The notes below the pieces were generated by a model that was not told where the DNA came from, made no database searches, and was given only the letters and a program-made list of their open reading frames with translations. Shown here piece by piece: positions 15,717 to 25,065 of a DNA stretch of 64,000 nucleotides. How positions within the stretch are numbered: the stretch's first letter is position 1; every line of letters begins with the position of its first letter. The position numbers were made by a program, and so were the translations under genes. Origin of the DNA: an uncultured Clostridia bacterium (GTDB taxonomy: Bacteria; Bacillota; Clostridia; Lachnospirales; CAG-274); contig CANRIS010000004.1 in NCBI GenBank assembly GCA_947630725.1, forward strand, positions 1-64,000, written 5' to 3'.

Positions 15717-15737
15717 TGATACTTTAAGAATCATTAT
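15713..15737 (+). terminator. Weak hairpin after the epimerase
   Basis: ATAATGAT (15713-15720) pairs with ATCATTAT (15730-15737). It is A+T-only in the stem except two G-C pairs and has no T run, so at most a weak terminator or mRNA end. Confidence 0.3.
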
Positions 15738-15767
15738 ACTTGTTTGTTATAGATTGGGTGGATATGT

Positions 15768-16952
15768 ATGGAAAATATACAGTATAAAAATTTTATAAAA
15801 CTTATATCTGCCTATATAAACAGCGATTATAACAATCTAAGCTTAAACGCACCTGATTGGGAGGAAATATACAGGCTTGCTTATCTTCACAGCTTGGGCG
15901 GACTGTTATATCTTTCACTTACAAACAGCGGTCTATGCGATAATCAAATAATATTGGATAAATTTAAACAGATATTTCTGATTTCTGCAACAAAATCAAT
16001 GGTGCAGGAAGCAACAACATTAAAATTGTTGGAAATATTAAATAAAAATAAAATAAGGCACATTATATTCAAAGGCCTTGCGCTTAAGAATTATTATCCC
16101 AATAAAGAAGTAAGAACAATGGGAGATATTGATATTATTATAGATAAAGAAAACCAGCAAAAAGTGCATGATCTACTTGTTTCTGGAAGCTTTGTCTTTG
16201 ATGAATTTGCATCCCATAGAGATGTTCGCAACTACTGCAAAAACAGCGTGTGTTTTGAAATTCACACAAAGCTTATTGAAAGTAATATATTTGAAAATGT
16301 AGACTTGATTGGCTATTTTAAGAATTGCTTTGATAAAACAGTATTGAAATCCAATTTTACATATGAATTTTCTCCGGAAAATCATTTTATTTATTTGATT
16401 GCCCATATGGCAAAACACTTCAAGACAAGTGGCTGCGGAGTCAGAATGTTTCTTGACTTGGCTGTATTTATCAAATACTTTGAAGATGTTCTTGATTGGA
16501 ACTACATTTCAAATGAGCTTAAGACTATAAATTTATATAATTTTGCAGATATTATATTTTATTTATGCGGAAAATGGTTTGATATGAAAGTCTCTTTTTC
16601 TTCATTGAATAAATCCACTGAAGATATTGAGGATTATATAATGAGTGGCGGAATATTTGGTTATGAGAATAAAAATTATGATGCGCTTAGGATAAATCAA
16701 CATGGAGAATCATTTTTTGAAAGAATAATTAACCTTTTAAAATTAATTTTTCCTAAATATGAGCATTTAAAGAGCAGATATGTATGGGTTGAAAATACTC
16801 CTAAATGGTTGTTGCCTATTTTATGGATAAAATACTGGTGCTTTAGGATTTTTAATTATAAAGAAAATCCTTTTTTGAGAATAAAAGAAGCTTTAAAAAA
16901 TAATGATGATGCAAAACGTCACAATGAAATACTTAAAAATGTTGGTTTATAA
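15768..16952 (+). CDS. Nucleotidyltransferase-like protein (NTP_transf_5 family)
   Basis: A 394-residue protein recognised by HIIFKGLALKNYYP and VRTMGDIDIIID (about residues 98-125). These match the KG...R..xDiDl core of the NTP_transf_5 nucleotidyltransferase family often found in polysaccharide loci. The two Asp residues of GDIDI would bind metal. The rest is helical, with FEIHTKL and ENHFIYLIAHMAKH motifs also typical. The substrate is unknown. GGTGGATATGT precedes the ATG. A+T-rich. Confidence 0.7.
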   Translation: MENIQYKNFIKLISAYINSDYNNLSLNAPDWEEIYRLAYLHSLGGLLYLSLTNSGLCDNQIILDKFKQIFLISATKSMVQEATTLKLLEILNKNKIRHIIFKGLALKNYYPNKEVRTMGDIDIIIDKENQQKVHDLLVSGSFVFDEFASHRDVRNYCKNSVCFEIHTKLIESNIFENVDLIGYFKNCFDKTVLKSNFTYEFSPENHFIYLIAHMAKHFKTSGCGVRMFLDLAVFIKYFEDVLDWNYISNELKTINLYNFADIIFYLCGKWFDMKVSFSSLNKSTEDIEDYIMSGGIFGYENKNYDALRINQHGESFFERIINLLKLIFPKYEHLKSRYVWVENTPKWLLPILWIKYWCFRIFNYKENPFLRIKEALKNNDDAKRHNEILKNVGL

Positions 16953-17020
16953 TCCTTAAGTATGAGTATCCGTAGCACAATAGACAAAATGTTCAAAATT
17001 ATTTATTTATGGAGCAAAAA

Positions 17021-18022
17021 ATGAAATCAAAGGATTTGTCGGTATTGACGGCTCGGGTTATGGCAACAATGTTTGTTTTAATCGGTCACTGTCTTCTGTT
17101 TTATAAAATGGGAGGTCACAGTTGGGACGATGCCTCTTTAATCGTATGTAAAACTGCGGATATACTAAAAAATTATATATATAGTTTTCATATGGCTTTG
17201 TTTATGATGATTTCGGGATATGTATTTGCTATAGCATATCTTCCCAAGGCAGATAATATTGACATAAGGCAATTTATATATAATAGATTTAAGCGTTTGA
17301 TTATTCCTCTTATTTTTGTAAAGCTTTGTTTTTGGAACACAATAAATGTATTGATAGGAAATTATAAATGGATATCAAGCGCCTCATTTTTTGAGGTTGG
17401 ACATTTATGGTATTTGGCAGATCTTTTTGTAATTTCTGTTTTTTCAATGTGTTTTTTTAAAGTCGCTTGTGCATATGTGGGCGAAAAGAGTAGATCTTTA
17501 TTTATACTTACAATTATTTTCGCTGTAATTTCTCTTTTATCTGACTTACTTCCGTCAGGAGGAAAATCAATGATTGAAGGAGTTTATTATTATTCTGTTT
17601 TTTTCGGATTGGGAATGTTGCTCAAGGAATACAAAATTTTTGACAAATTAAATTCGTTTATTTTTTTGAGCAGCATAATTTTTGGCATTTTAATTAGTTA
17701 TCTAACGGCGGTTTTACTACTACAGGAAAATATAATTTTTAAATCTGTAACAGCCATATTCAGTGCCGTTGGATGGTTTGGTATGTGTTTTGCTATCAAA
17801 AGCATTGCATTGACAAAATTTTTTGTTTTAACGGAAAAATACAGTATGTCAATTTATCTGTTTCATGTACCGCTCATATATTTTTTGTTGGGCAAAACTC
17901 AGCTGCAAAGTCATTATCCATTGACAGTTATGATTGTTTTGTTTTTTGCAGGATATATTTTTAGTATTATGATTGAAATAATTTTAAAATTGTTAAAATT
18001 AGATTTTCTTGTAGGTAAGTGA
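17021..18022 (+). CDS. Acyltransferase 3 family membrane protein
   Basis: A 333-residue protein with about ten membrane helices. The N-terminus LTARVMATMFVLIGHCLLFY carries the His that is catalytic in acyltransferase-3 enzymes, and FHMALFMMISGYVFAI is the family's second motif. GHLWYLADLFV is a third conserved stretch. It probably adds acetyl groups to the surface glycan or its lipid-linked precursor. I prefer ATG 17021, preceded by GGAG with six bases spacing, over the ATG at 17009 that overlaps that site. Confidence 0.75.
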   Translation: MKSKDLSVLTARVMATMFVLIGHCLLFYKMGGHSWDDASLIVCKTADILKNYIYSFHMALFMMISGYVFAIAYLPKADNIDIRQFIYNRFKRLIIPLIFVKLCFWNTINVLIGNYKWISSASFFEVGHLWYLADLFVISVFSMCFFKVACAYVGEKSRSLFILTIIFAVISLLSDLLPSGGKSMIEGVYYYSVFFGLGMLLKEYKIFDKLNSFIFLSSIIFGILISYLTAVLLLQENIIFKSVTAIFSAVGWFGMCFAIKSIALTKFFVLTEKYSMSIYLFHVPLIYFLLGKTQLQSHYPLTVMIVLFFAGYIFSIMIEIILKLLKLDFLVGK

Positions 18023-18051
18023 TACGATTTTTATTTTGAGGTGAGAATTTT

Positions 18052-19056
18052 ATGATAATAACCAAAACTCCATTCCGAATGTCATTTTTTGGTGGAGGCA
18101 CAGATGTTGAAGAATATTTCAAAGAGTATGGCGGTAGTGTTCTTTCCACTACTTTTGATAAATATTGCTATGTGAATGTACGGCATTTGCCAAGATTTTT
18201 TGATTACAGCACAGAAGTTGTATATTCAAAAACCGAAAGAGTTACAAAGGTAGAGGATATAAAACACCCTGCTATCAAAAATGCGATGACTCTTCTGGAT
18301 ATGCATGAAATAAGGCTTACATATGAGGCTGATCTTCCTGCCCGTTCGGGGCTTGGGACAAGCTCCTCTTTTGCAGTAGGTATGCTGAATGCTTTTTATG
18401 CCTTGAAGGGAAAGTATGCTGATAAAAGAAAGCTTGCCGATAAGGCAATATACCTTGAAAGGGTTTTATGCAATGAATCGGGAGGTTGGCAGGATCAGAT
18501 TGCAGCTGCCTTCGGAGGCTTTAACAGAATAGAGTTTAAAGACCGAGACTACGAGGTCTTTCCCGTTATTATATCCCCTGAAAGAAAATGTGAACTGAAC
18601 AAAAATCTTCTTATGTTTTTTACAGGGTTTACACGATTTTCTTCTGATATTCAGAAAACAAACAACATAAACGGAAAGGACAAGTTGAGTCAGCTTAACG
18701 AGATGAAGTCTCTTGTGTATGAAGCCGAAAAAATACTTATAGATAAAAATTCTGATTTGGATGATTTCGGCAGACTTATGGATCATACATGGAAACTGAA
18801 AAAACAGACGGGTTCGGCCGTTTCCACTTCAAATATAGATATGCTTTATGAAAAAGGCATAAAGGCGGGAGCTTTGGGAGGAAAGCTGCTTGGCGCAGGC
18901 GGTGGCGGTTTTCTTGTATTTTATGTTCAGCCTGAGTACAAGGAGAATGTAAAAAAGGCCATGTCTGATCTGCTCTACATTCCGTTTGAGTTTGAAGACG
19001 GCGGAACAAGGGTCATATACTATAAGGCTGAAAACTATGTGCCTTGTGAAAAATAA
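18052..19056 (+). CDS. hddA: D-glycero-alpha-D-manno-heptose 7-phosphate kinase
   Basis: A 334-residue GHMP kinase making D-glycero-alpha-D-manno-heptose 1,7-bisphosphate. The start TKTPFRMSFFGGGTDVEEYF is the HddA form of the substrate loop. LPARSGLGTSSSFAVG (about residues 96-111) is the ATP loop, NESGGWQDQIAAAFGG is highly typical of HddA, and LLGAGGGGFLVFYV is the C-terminal motif. GAGGTGAGAATTTT precedes the ATG. The following genes provide the phosphatase, the guanylyltransferase and the isomerase, giving a whole GDP-heptose pathway. Confidence 0.9.
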   Translation: MIITKTPFRMSFFGGGTDVEEYFKEYGGSVLSTTFDKYCYVNVRHLPRFFDYSTEVVYSKTERVTKVEDIKHPAIKNAMTLLDMHEIRLTYEADLPARSGLGTSSSFAVGMLNAFYALKGKYADKRKLADKAIYLERVLCNESGGWQDQIAAAFGGFNRIEFKDRDYEVFPVIISPERKCELNKNLLMFFTGFTRFSSDIQKTNNINGKDKLSQLNEMKSLVYEAEKILIDKNSDLDDFGRLMDHTWKLKKQTGSAVSTSNIDMLYEKGIKAGALGGKLLGAGGGGFLVFYVQPEYKENVKKAMSDLLYIPFEFEDGGTRVIYYKAENYVPCEK

Positions 19057-19077
19057 TAAATTGTTTTGGTGATTTTT

Positions 19078-20352
19078 ATGAAAGCTGTGATTATGGCAGG
19101 GGGCAGGGGAACCAGAATCAGTTCGGTTGCCAATGATATACCAAAGCCAATGATCAGGATCAAGGATAAGCCTGTTCTTGAACACGAAATTATATGTTTA
19201 AGAGAGCAGGGTTTTAAGGATCTTATAATAACCGTAGGTTATCTCGGAAGTATAATTATGGACTATTTCGGGGACGGCAGCGATTTTGGCGTAAATATCG
19301 AATATTATTTTGAAAAGGAACCTTTGGGAAACGCAGGGGCGCTTTTCAGAATAAAGGACAAGCTTACGGAGGATTTTTTGCTGCTGAATGCCGATTCTGT
19401 TTTTGATATAGATTTCAACAGATTTGTGAATTATCACAAAGAAAAATGCGGTCTTGCAACACTTTTTACTCATCCTAACAGTCATCCCTATGACAGCGGA
19501 CTTATCATTGCTGATGAAAGTATGGCTGTCAAGAAGTGGCTTACCAAAGAGGACAACAGACCCGAGTTTTACAAAAACAGAGTAAACGCAGGACTTCACG
19601 TCATTTCACCAAAGCTTTTGTCGAAGGAGATAACAACATCTAAGATCGACCTTGACAGGCAGATTTTAAAGCCTTTGGCAGGCACAGGCAAAATGTTCTG
19701 TTATGACAGTCCCGAGTATGTAAAGGATATGGGTACCCCCGAAAGGTATGAGTCGGTGTGTCGGGATTTCAAAAACGGTACTGTTAAGGCAAGGAACCTT
19801 AAAAACAAGCAAAAGGCAATATTTCTGGACAGAGACGGCACCATAAACAAGTATGTAGGTTTTCTGCGAAATATAGATGACTTTGAACTTATAGACGGAG
19901 CTGCCGAAGCCATAAGAAAAATAAATGCCTCCGGCTATCTTGCGATAGTCATAACAAATCAGCCTGTTATTGCAAGAGGGGAAGTAACCTTTGAGGAATT
20001 AAACGAGATACACAATAAGATGGAAACTCTCTTAGGCCTTGAAGGCGCATATTTAGACGGCATATATTATTGTCCGCATCACCCCGACAGCGGCTATGAA
20101 GGGGAAATACCCGAGCTGAAATTTGACTGTGACTGCCGCAAGCCGAAGCCGGGACTTATATATAAAGCGGCAGCGGACTTTAACATTGACTTGAGCAGAT
20201 CGTGGTTTGTTGGTGACGGCGAAAACGATATAAAAGCCGGCAAAGCTGCGGGCTGCAGAACAGCATTGATAACAGATGAAAGCAAAGATACGGAACAGGA
20301 TATGACAGTAAAATCACTTCTTGATTTTATTCGTATATTTGCGGAGAAATAG
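19078..20352 (+). CDS. hddC-gmhB: Fusion of GDP-heptose guanylyltransferase and heptose bisphosphate phosphatase
   Basis: A 424-residue two-domain enzyme. Residues 1 to about 235 are a nucleotidyltransferase (MKAVIMAGGRGTRI, PKPM, LLLNADSVFD) of the HddC type, transferring GMP to heptose 1-phosphate. Residues from about 240 to 424 are a HAD phosphatase of the GmhB type, with the nucleophile in AIFLDRDGTIN, VITNQPVIARG, a Cys/His zinc site (CPHHP, CDCRKPKP) and WFVGDGENDIKAG. The two steps are consecutive in the pathway but here ordered with the later enzyme first. ATG 19078 is preferred over TTG 19066 because the first strand begins there. It is followed two bases later by gmhA. Confidence 0.88.
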   Translation: MKAVIMAGGRGTRISSVANDIPKPMIRIKDKPVLEHEIICLREQGFKDLIITVGYLGSIIMDYFGDGSDFGVNIEYYFEKEPLGNAGALFRIKDKLTEDFLLLNADSVFDIDFNRFVNYHKEKCGLATLFTHPNSHPYDSGLIIADESMAVKKWLTKEDNRPEFYKNRVNAGLHVISPKLLSKEITTSKIDLDRQILKPLAGTGKMFCYDSPEYVKDMGTPERYESVCRDFKNGTVKARNLKNKQKAIFLDRDGTINKYVGFLRNIDDFELIDGAAEAIRKINASGYLAIVITNQPVIARGEVTFEELNEIHNKMETLLGLEGAYLDGIYYCPHHPDSGYEGEIPELKFDCDCRKPKPGLIYKAAADFNIDLSRSWFVGDGENDIKAGKAAGCRTALITDESKDTEQDMTVKSLLDFIRIFAEK

Positions 20353-20354
20353 AT

Positions 20355-20987
20355 ATGGATAAACATATAGACCTTCTTATAAGCAGATACCCAATCTTGG
20401 AAAGTGCAAGACAGGACATACATAAGGCTTACATAATACTGGAAGAATGCTACGAAAACAAAAGAAAGCTTCTTGTTGCTGGAAATGGCGGCTCGGCTGC
20501 CGATGCAGAGCATATTGTTGGGGAGCTGATGAAAGGCTTTAAGCTGCCGAGAAGGCTTGACAGCAATATGCAAAATAAATTGATAAGTCAGGATAAAGAG
20601 TTGGGACAAGTTCTTGCCGACAATCTCCAAGGCGCCTTGCCTGCGATCGCTCTTGACGGGCATCCTGCCCTGACAACGGCCTATATGAACGACTGCGAAC
20701 CGCTGCTCTGCTTTGCCCAGCAGGTAAACGGCTACGGCAGCGAAGGAGATGTTTTTCTTGGCATATCTACCTCGGGCAACAGCAAAAACATACTTTATGC
20801 AGCCATTACGGCAAAGGCAAAGGGTATGAAGGTCATAGGCATGACAGGTGAAAACAAAAATAAGCTGTCGGATATAGCCGATGTGTGCATAAAAGTACCA
20901 CAAACCGAAACATATATGGTGCAGGAACTGCATTTGCCTGTTTATCATTGTTTGTGTTTAATGTTAGAAAATAAATTTTTCGTATAA
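20355..20987 (+). CDS. gmhA: Sedoheptulose 7-phosphate isomerase
   Basis: A 210-residue SIS-domain isomerase making D-glycero-D-manno-heptose 7-phosphate from sedoheptulose 7-phosphate, the first step of the heptose route. Typical parts are LLVAGNGGSAADAEHIVGEL (about residues 39-58), the SISTSGNSKN-type phosphate loop (here GISTSGNSKNI), and TETYMVQELHLPVYHCLC near the C-terminus with the conserved Glu and His. The gene is two bases after the hddC-gmhB stop, so co-translated. Confidence 0.92.
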   Translation: MDKHIDLLISRYPILESARQDIHKAYIILEECYENKRKLLVAGNGGSAADAEHIVGELMKGFKLPRRLDSNMQNKLISQDKELGQVLADNLQGALPAIALDGHPALTTAYMNDCEPLLCFAQQVNGYGSEGDVFLGISTSGNSKNILYAAITAKAKGMKVIGMTGENKNKLSDIADVCIKVPQTETYMVQELHLPVYHCLCLMLENKFFV

Positions 20988-21004
20988 GATTCTTAGGTGA
21001 GAAA

Positions 21005-21766
21005 ATGACAAAAGTGCCTTTGCTTAATATATATGCCGATAGCTTAAGTATGCATGAAACAATAGAATGTATTGAACAAATGATTAACGATGGAGTCAGT
21101 TCATATATTCTTACGGTTAATGTTGATGTAATAGTAAAAATTGAGAACGACGCATATTTAAAAGAAATATCGGATAATGCAGATTTAGTTCTTATTGATG
21201 GTATGCCCTTGGTGTGGATATCCAAATTATATAAAAAAAATATATGCGAAAAAATTTCAGGGTCGGATCTTGTGCCATTATTATGTGAAAGAGCCTCACA
21301 CAGTGGACACACAGTTTTTATCGTAGGCGGTAAGGATGGCGTAGCGGAACAAGCCAAGATAAATCTTGAGGCGAAGTATAAAGACATTAAAATTGTAGGT
21401 ACATATTCGCCACCTTTGGGTTTTGAAAATAATTCGGTTGAAATCAATAAAATGAATAGAATTATTTCCGCAGCGTCGCCGGATTTGCTTATTGTTTGTT
21501 TCGGCTGTCCCAAACAGGAAAAATGGGTATATGAGAATTATCATAAATATAATGCAAAGGTTTCTATATGCGCAGGAGGAACAGTAGACTTTTTGGCCGG
21601 CAATATTAGCAGAGCGCCAAGATGGATAAGTTCTATTGGCCTTGAGTGGTTATACAGATTCTTGCATGAACCCAGAAGATTGTTTAAAAGATATTTTATT
21701 GATGATTTAAAAATTATTAAGATGATATGGAAATATAAGTTCTGCAAAACAAATAAAAAAATATAG
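21005..21766 (+). CDS. WecG/TagA/CpsF family glycosyltransferase (GT26)
   Basis: A 253-residue enzyme of the family that adds the second sugar (often ManNAc) to undecaprenyl-diphospho-GlcNAc on the cytoplasmic face. The family signatures are TVNVDVIVKIENDAYLKEI, ADLVLIDGMPLVW with the Asp taken as catalytic, FIVGGKDGVAEQA, CFGCPKQEKW, and GGTVDFLAGNISRAPRWI near the C-terminus. The C-terminal basic helix (RRLFKRYFIDDLKIIKMIWKYKF) is consistent with membrane association. It fits an early step in building the repeat unit of this locus. Confidence 0.88.
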   Translation: MTKVPLLNIYADSLSMHETIECIEQMINDGVSSYILTVNVDVIVKIENDAYLKEISDNADLVLIDGMPLVWISKLYKKNICEKISGSDLVPLLCERASHSGHTVFIVGGKDGVAEQAKINLEAKYKDIKIVGTYSPPLGFENNSVEINKMNRIISAASPDLLIVCFGCPKQEKWVYENYHKYNAKVSICAGGTVDFLAGNISRAPRWISSIGLEWLYRFLHEPRRLFKRYFIDDLKIIKMIWKYKFCKTNKKI

Positions 21767-21851
21767 ACTATCTTTTATACATATTTTATGAAAGTATATA
21801 AATACAATCAAAATAAATGTTTATAAACCAAGTTATCGGGAGGAAAATAAT

Positions 21852-22820
21852 ATGACAGTTTTGGTTACCGGCGCAGGAGGTATGGTTGGATCGCATATGG
21901 TTGAGTATTTTTATAAAAAAAATGTGAATGTTGTAGGAACATATTATAAGCCCACTACGAATATTAAAGAGCTCGACCCAAATATAGACATGATAGAATG
22001 TGATATAAGATATTCGCATAATATTGAGAAAATTATATTTAAATATAGACCTGATCAGGTTTTTCACTTAGCCGCTCAAAGCTATCCTACCGTATCCTGG
22101 GATAAACCCTATGAAACTATTGATATTAACATAAATGGGACGATAGCAGTATTTGAAGCTATAAAAAAAGTAAAGTCTATGATTGATAATTCATATGACC
22201 CTATTGTAGTCGTGGCTTGTTCAAGCGCTGAATATGGCGAAACTTTGAATATGCTTGGAGAAGATAAGGTTTATGTCAAGGAGACAGCTAATCTTTTGCC
22301 TCTGCATCCGTATGGTGTCAGCAAGGTGGGGCAGGATTTGATAGCATTTCAATATTATATGAACGATAAAATACGTTGTATACGCGCAAGAATTTTCAAT
22401 TCTACGGGAACAAGAAAGGTTAATGATGTTACATCTGATTTTACTTACAGAGCTGTATTAGCCGAAAAAAACAATAAATATGAGCTTAGGGTTGGTAATC
22501 TGAATACATATAGAGCTATTATGGATCAGCGTGATTTGGTATCTGCTTTGGAACTATTGGCAAATAAAGGAAAAGCCGGCGAAGTTTATAATATATCCTC
22601 TGAAAACATATATAAAATGAGCGATATTGTAGAAATGATAGAAAAAGAAATAGGACATAAGTTTGAAATAAAGATAGACAAAAAGCTGTTACGTCCTACT
22701 GACGAAAGGATTATTGTTGGTGATGTCTCAAAGCTTAAGGCTCATACAGGATGGAGACAGTTAATACCTATGGAGAAAACTATTTCAGATATGATAGAAT
22801 ACTGGAGAAAGACTATATGA
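21852..22820 (+). CDS. GDP-sugar 4,6-dehydratase-like (GDP-mannose/GDP-heptose type)
   Basis: A 322-residue extended SDR. TGAGGMVGSHMVEYF binds the nucleotide cofactor. FHLAAQSYPTVSWDKPYETIDININGT, SSAEYGE (catalytic acid and Glu) and HPYGVSKVGQD (Tyr and Lys) match GDP-mannose 4,6-dehydratases and relatives. Because the genes just upstream make GDP-D-glycero-D-manno-heptose, GDP-heptose is a likely substrate, giving GDP-6-deoxy-4-keto-heptose as in DmhA-type enzymes. This is inference from context; GDP-mannose is possible, though no mannose-activating enzyme lies in the window. GGGAGGAAAATA precedes the ATG. Confidence 0.75.
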   Translation: MTVLVTGAGGMVGSHMVEYFYKKNVNVVGTYYKPTTNIKELDPNIDMIECDIRYSHNIEKIIFKYRPDQVFHLAAQSYPTVSWDKPYETIDININGTIAVFEAIKKVKSMIDNSYDPIVVVACSSAEYGETLNMLGEDKVYVKETANLLPLHPYGVSKVGQDLIAFQYYMNDKIRCIRARIFNSTGTRKVNDVTSDFTYRAVLAEKNNKYELRVGNLNTYRAIMDQRDLVSALELLANKGKAGEVYNISSENIYKMSDIVEMIEKEIGHKFEIKIDKKLLRPTDERIIVGDVSKLKAHTGWRQLIPMEKTISDMIEYWRKTI

Positions 22821-22948
22821 TACAGATTACTTTAATAGATTGACAAAATTATTTGCGGTCTATGAATAAACTTAATTTTTCCAAAGAAATGTTGAACAAT
22901 TCAAAAATGAATTTGTTTTATTACGATAAAAAAGCAAGAGGTGTAGGT

Positions 22949-24070
22949 ATGAACAGATGCCTTATAATAATGCCGATGTTATTCATGGGCGGCTCAGAGA
23001 AGCAGGTAAGGCTTATAATTGATGGAATTGAAAAAGAAAAACTGCCTCTGACGGTAATTGTCGAAAGCAATAATAAAGATATGCATGCTCTCGAAAAAGA
23101 ATTTATAATATCGCACCCCAATACAGACTTTATTTTTATGAATTCATCTGCGGCAGAAGCAAAGTACAGCAACACGATTCGAAAATATTCGATTAAATTT
23201 GTTTCTGTATTCAGGTTGATGATTTGTTCTAAAAAAATAATAAAAAAGAAACATATTAATAAAATAATGATAACCAATTTGACCGGGCTTGTTCTCGTAC
23301 CATGGTTTAATTTTTTGGGGTGCGATGTAATATATAATGAAAGAAACTCGGGCATTAAAGTTTGCGATTCGACACATAAAAAATGGCTATTACAAAAATG
23401 TAGCATTCTTGTGTGTAATTCCGGATTTGCCTCAAAGATCATGGAAAGCAAATTGCATAAAAAGGTTGAAATTATCAATAACGGTATCAATATGACAAAT
23501 AAAATTAATAAACCTTTTAACGATGGCATATTCAGGGTTATTGTTCCCGCCAGAATTTCTGAGATAAAAAATCAACTGACAGTTTTGAAAGCTATAGAAA
23601 AGTTAAAAGATGAAATATGTATAAAGGTTACTTTTGCCGGTGCTGTTGAGGATAAAGATTATTATAAAATATTAAATAAATTCATTGAAGAAAAAGGTCT
23701 TAATAAATATGTCGAGTTTGTCGGATTTATTTCGGATTTGAATAATTATTATGAAAACAGCAATCTTCTTATATTGCCATCCTATGAAGAGGGTACACCT
23801 AATGTGCTTTTGGAGGCATACACATTCCGACTTCCTGTTCTTGCATCTGATACACCTATGAACAATGACTGCGCACCTGTAAAGGAATTTCTGTTTGAAA
23901 CTGAAAACGCCGACGAGTTAGCAAAAAAAATAAAGCAAATAAGTCTTCTTGAAAATGATGAATTAAAGATTAAACTTGATAAAAATTTTAATTTTGTAAC
24001 ACAAAATTTCAATATTGAAAAAATGCAGGATAGATATTTGAGACTTATTTATAATTGGGAGGTTTGTTGA
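22949..24070 (+). CDS. Glycosyltransferase family 4
   Basis: A 373-residue GT-B fold enzyme. PMLFMGGSEKQVRLI is the N-terminal donor/acceptor loop; INNGIN begins the second domain, and RISEIKNQLTVLKAI, VEFVGFISDLNNYYENSNLLILPSYEEGTPNVLLEAYTFRLPVLA carries the EX7E motif of GT4. ATG 22949 is chosen, behind AAGAGGTGTAGGT; an open frame begins 96 bases upstream without a good site. Acceptor and sugar are unknown. The stop is directly followed by the next gene. Confidence 0.82.
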   Translation: MNRCLIIMPMLFMGGSEKQVRLIIDGIEKEKLPLTVIVESNNKDMHALEKEFIISHPNTDFIFMNSSAAEAKYSNTIRKYSIKFVSVFRLMICSKKIIKKKHINKIMITNLTGLVLVPWFNFLGCDVIYNERNSGIKVCDSTHKKWLLQKCSILVCNSGFASKIMESKLHKKVEIINNGINMTNKINKPFNDGIFRVIVPARISEIKNQLTVLKAIEKLKDEICIKVTFAGAVEDKDYYKILNKFIEEKGLNKYVEFVGFISDLNNYYENSNLLILPSYEEGTPNVLLEAYTFRLPVLASDTPMNNDCAPVKEFLFETENADELAKKIKQISLLENDELKIKLDKNFNFVTQNFNIEKMQDRYLRLIYNWEVC

Positions 24071-25063
24071 TTGTTTGTTAAAAAAGATATGCAGAATATT
24101 GTTCTGCTTAAGGATATTTTAAGAGATTTTGGCTTTAAAATTGCTATGTGGAGTTTTGCTGATACTGTCGCAAGAAGAACACCATTTGAAAACTTATATC
24201 ATAAGACTCATGGTAAAAGGTATGGTTTATGCAAAAACTATATTTTGAAATCCTATGCAGATAAGCTTAAAGAAGAAATACATAAATACAGCAATATCAA
24301 AGCAGAAAATTTGCCGAAGCTCAAGGACGATTATAAAATTTGGGTTTTTTGGTGGCAGGGATTAGACTCTGCCCCAAAGCTTGTAAAGGACTGTGTTGAT
24401 AGCATTATAAAGCACTCAAACGGGCACGAAGTTGTAATAATCACAAAAGACAATATAAAGCGATATGCAAACCTCCCGAGTTATATATACGAAAAAACAG
24501 AAAAAAAACAAATATCCTTAGCTCAATTGTCTGATATATTAAGAGCGCAGCTTTTGTCCGAAAACGGAGGCATATGGGCTGATTCTACGCTTCTGATGAC
24601 AGAAGATTTTACTTCAGATGCAGAAAAACACAGTTTTTTCACAATAAAGCATAAGAACAGTGAAGGCTGGCATATAAGTAATGGATCATGGGCAGGCTTT
24701 TTTCTTGCAGGTGCAAAGGGAGATCCTGTTCTAAGCTTTTGTAGAGAAATGCTGTTTGAATATTGGAAAAGAGAAAAAAGCCTTATTTGCTATCTGCTAA
24801 TAGATTGCATATTTTCTGTGGGTTACGACCTAATACCTGTTATAAAGGCTGAAATAGACGCTGTTCCCAAAAATAATACAGGCGTTTTTGATCTTTTACA
24901 TGAACAGGGCAATATGATATGCTCTGATGAAGATATAAATTCTGCTCTTAAAAGGGCTTATATTCATAAGCTTACATATAAAGAAAAATTTACAGAAACT
25001 TTAGACGGTAACGCCACACTTTACGGCAAAATAAAACAAATTGCATTATATGAGAAGGACTGA
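24071..25063 (+). CDS. Capsular polysaccharide synthesis glycosyltransferase (GT32/Caps_synth-like)
   Basis: A 330-residue protein. KIWVFWWQGLDSAPKLVKDCVDSI and LAQLSDILRAQLLSENGGIWADST (with a DxxRxxxLxxxGGxxxD pattern) are the marks of the GT32-like family found in capsule loci. The Asp residues of the last motif bind metal and nucleotide sugar. The TTG start follows GGGAGGTTTGTTGA. An N-terminal portion of about 80 residues lacks known motifs. Confidence 0.78.
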   Translation: MFVKKDMQNIVLLKDILRDFGFKIAMWSFADTVARRTPFENLYHKTHGKRYGLCKNYILKSYADKLKEEIHKYSNIKAENLPKLKDDYKIWVFWWQGLDSAPKLVKDCVDSIIKHSNGHEVVIITKDNIKRYANLPSYIYEKTEKKQISLAQLSDILRAQLLSENGGIWADSTLLMTEDFTSDAEKHSFFTIKHKNSEGWHISNGSWAGFFLAGAKGDPVLSFCREMLFEYWKREKSLICYLLIDCIFSVGYDLIPVIKAEIDAVPKNNTGVFDLLHEQGNMICSDEDINSALKRAYIHKLTYKEKFTETLDGNATLYGKIKQIALYEKD

Positions 25064-25065
25064 AA

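Noticed and set aside
18052..20987. Lipopolysaccharide core synthesis in a diderm cell
   Set aside because: The heptose genes make the GDP-linked form used in S-layer or capsule glycans, and no lipid A or ADP-heptose genes are seen. The surrounding genes fit a monoderm spore-former.
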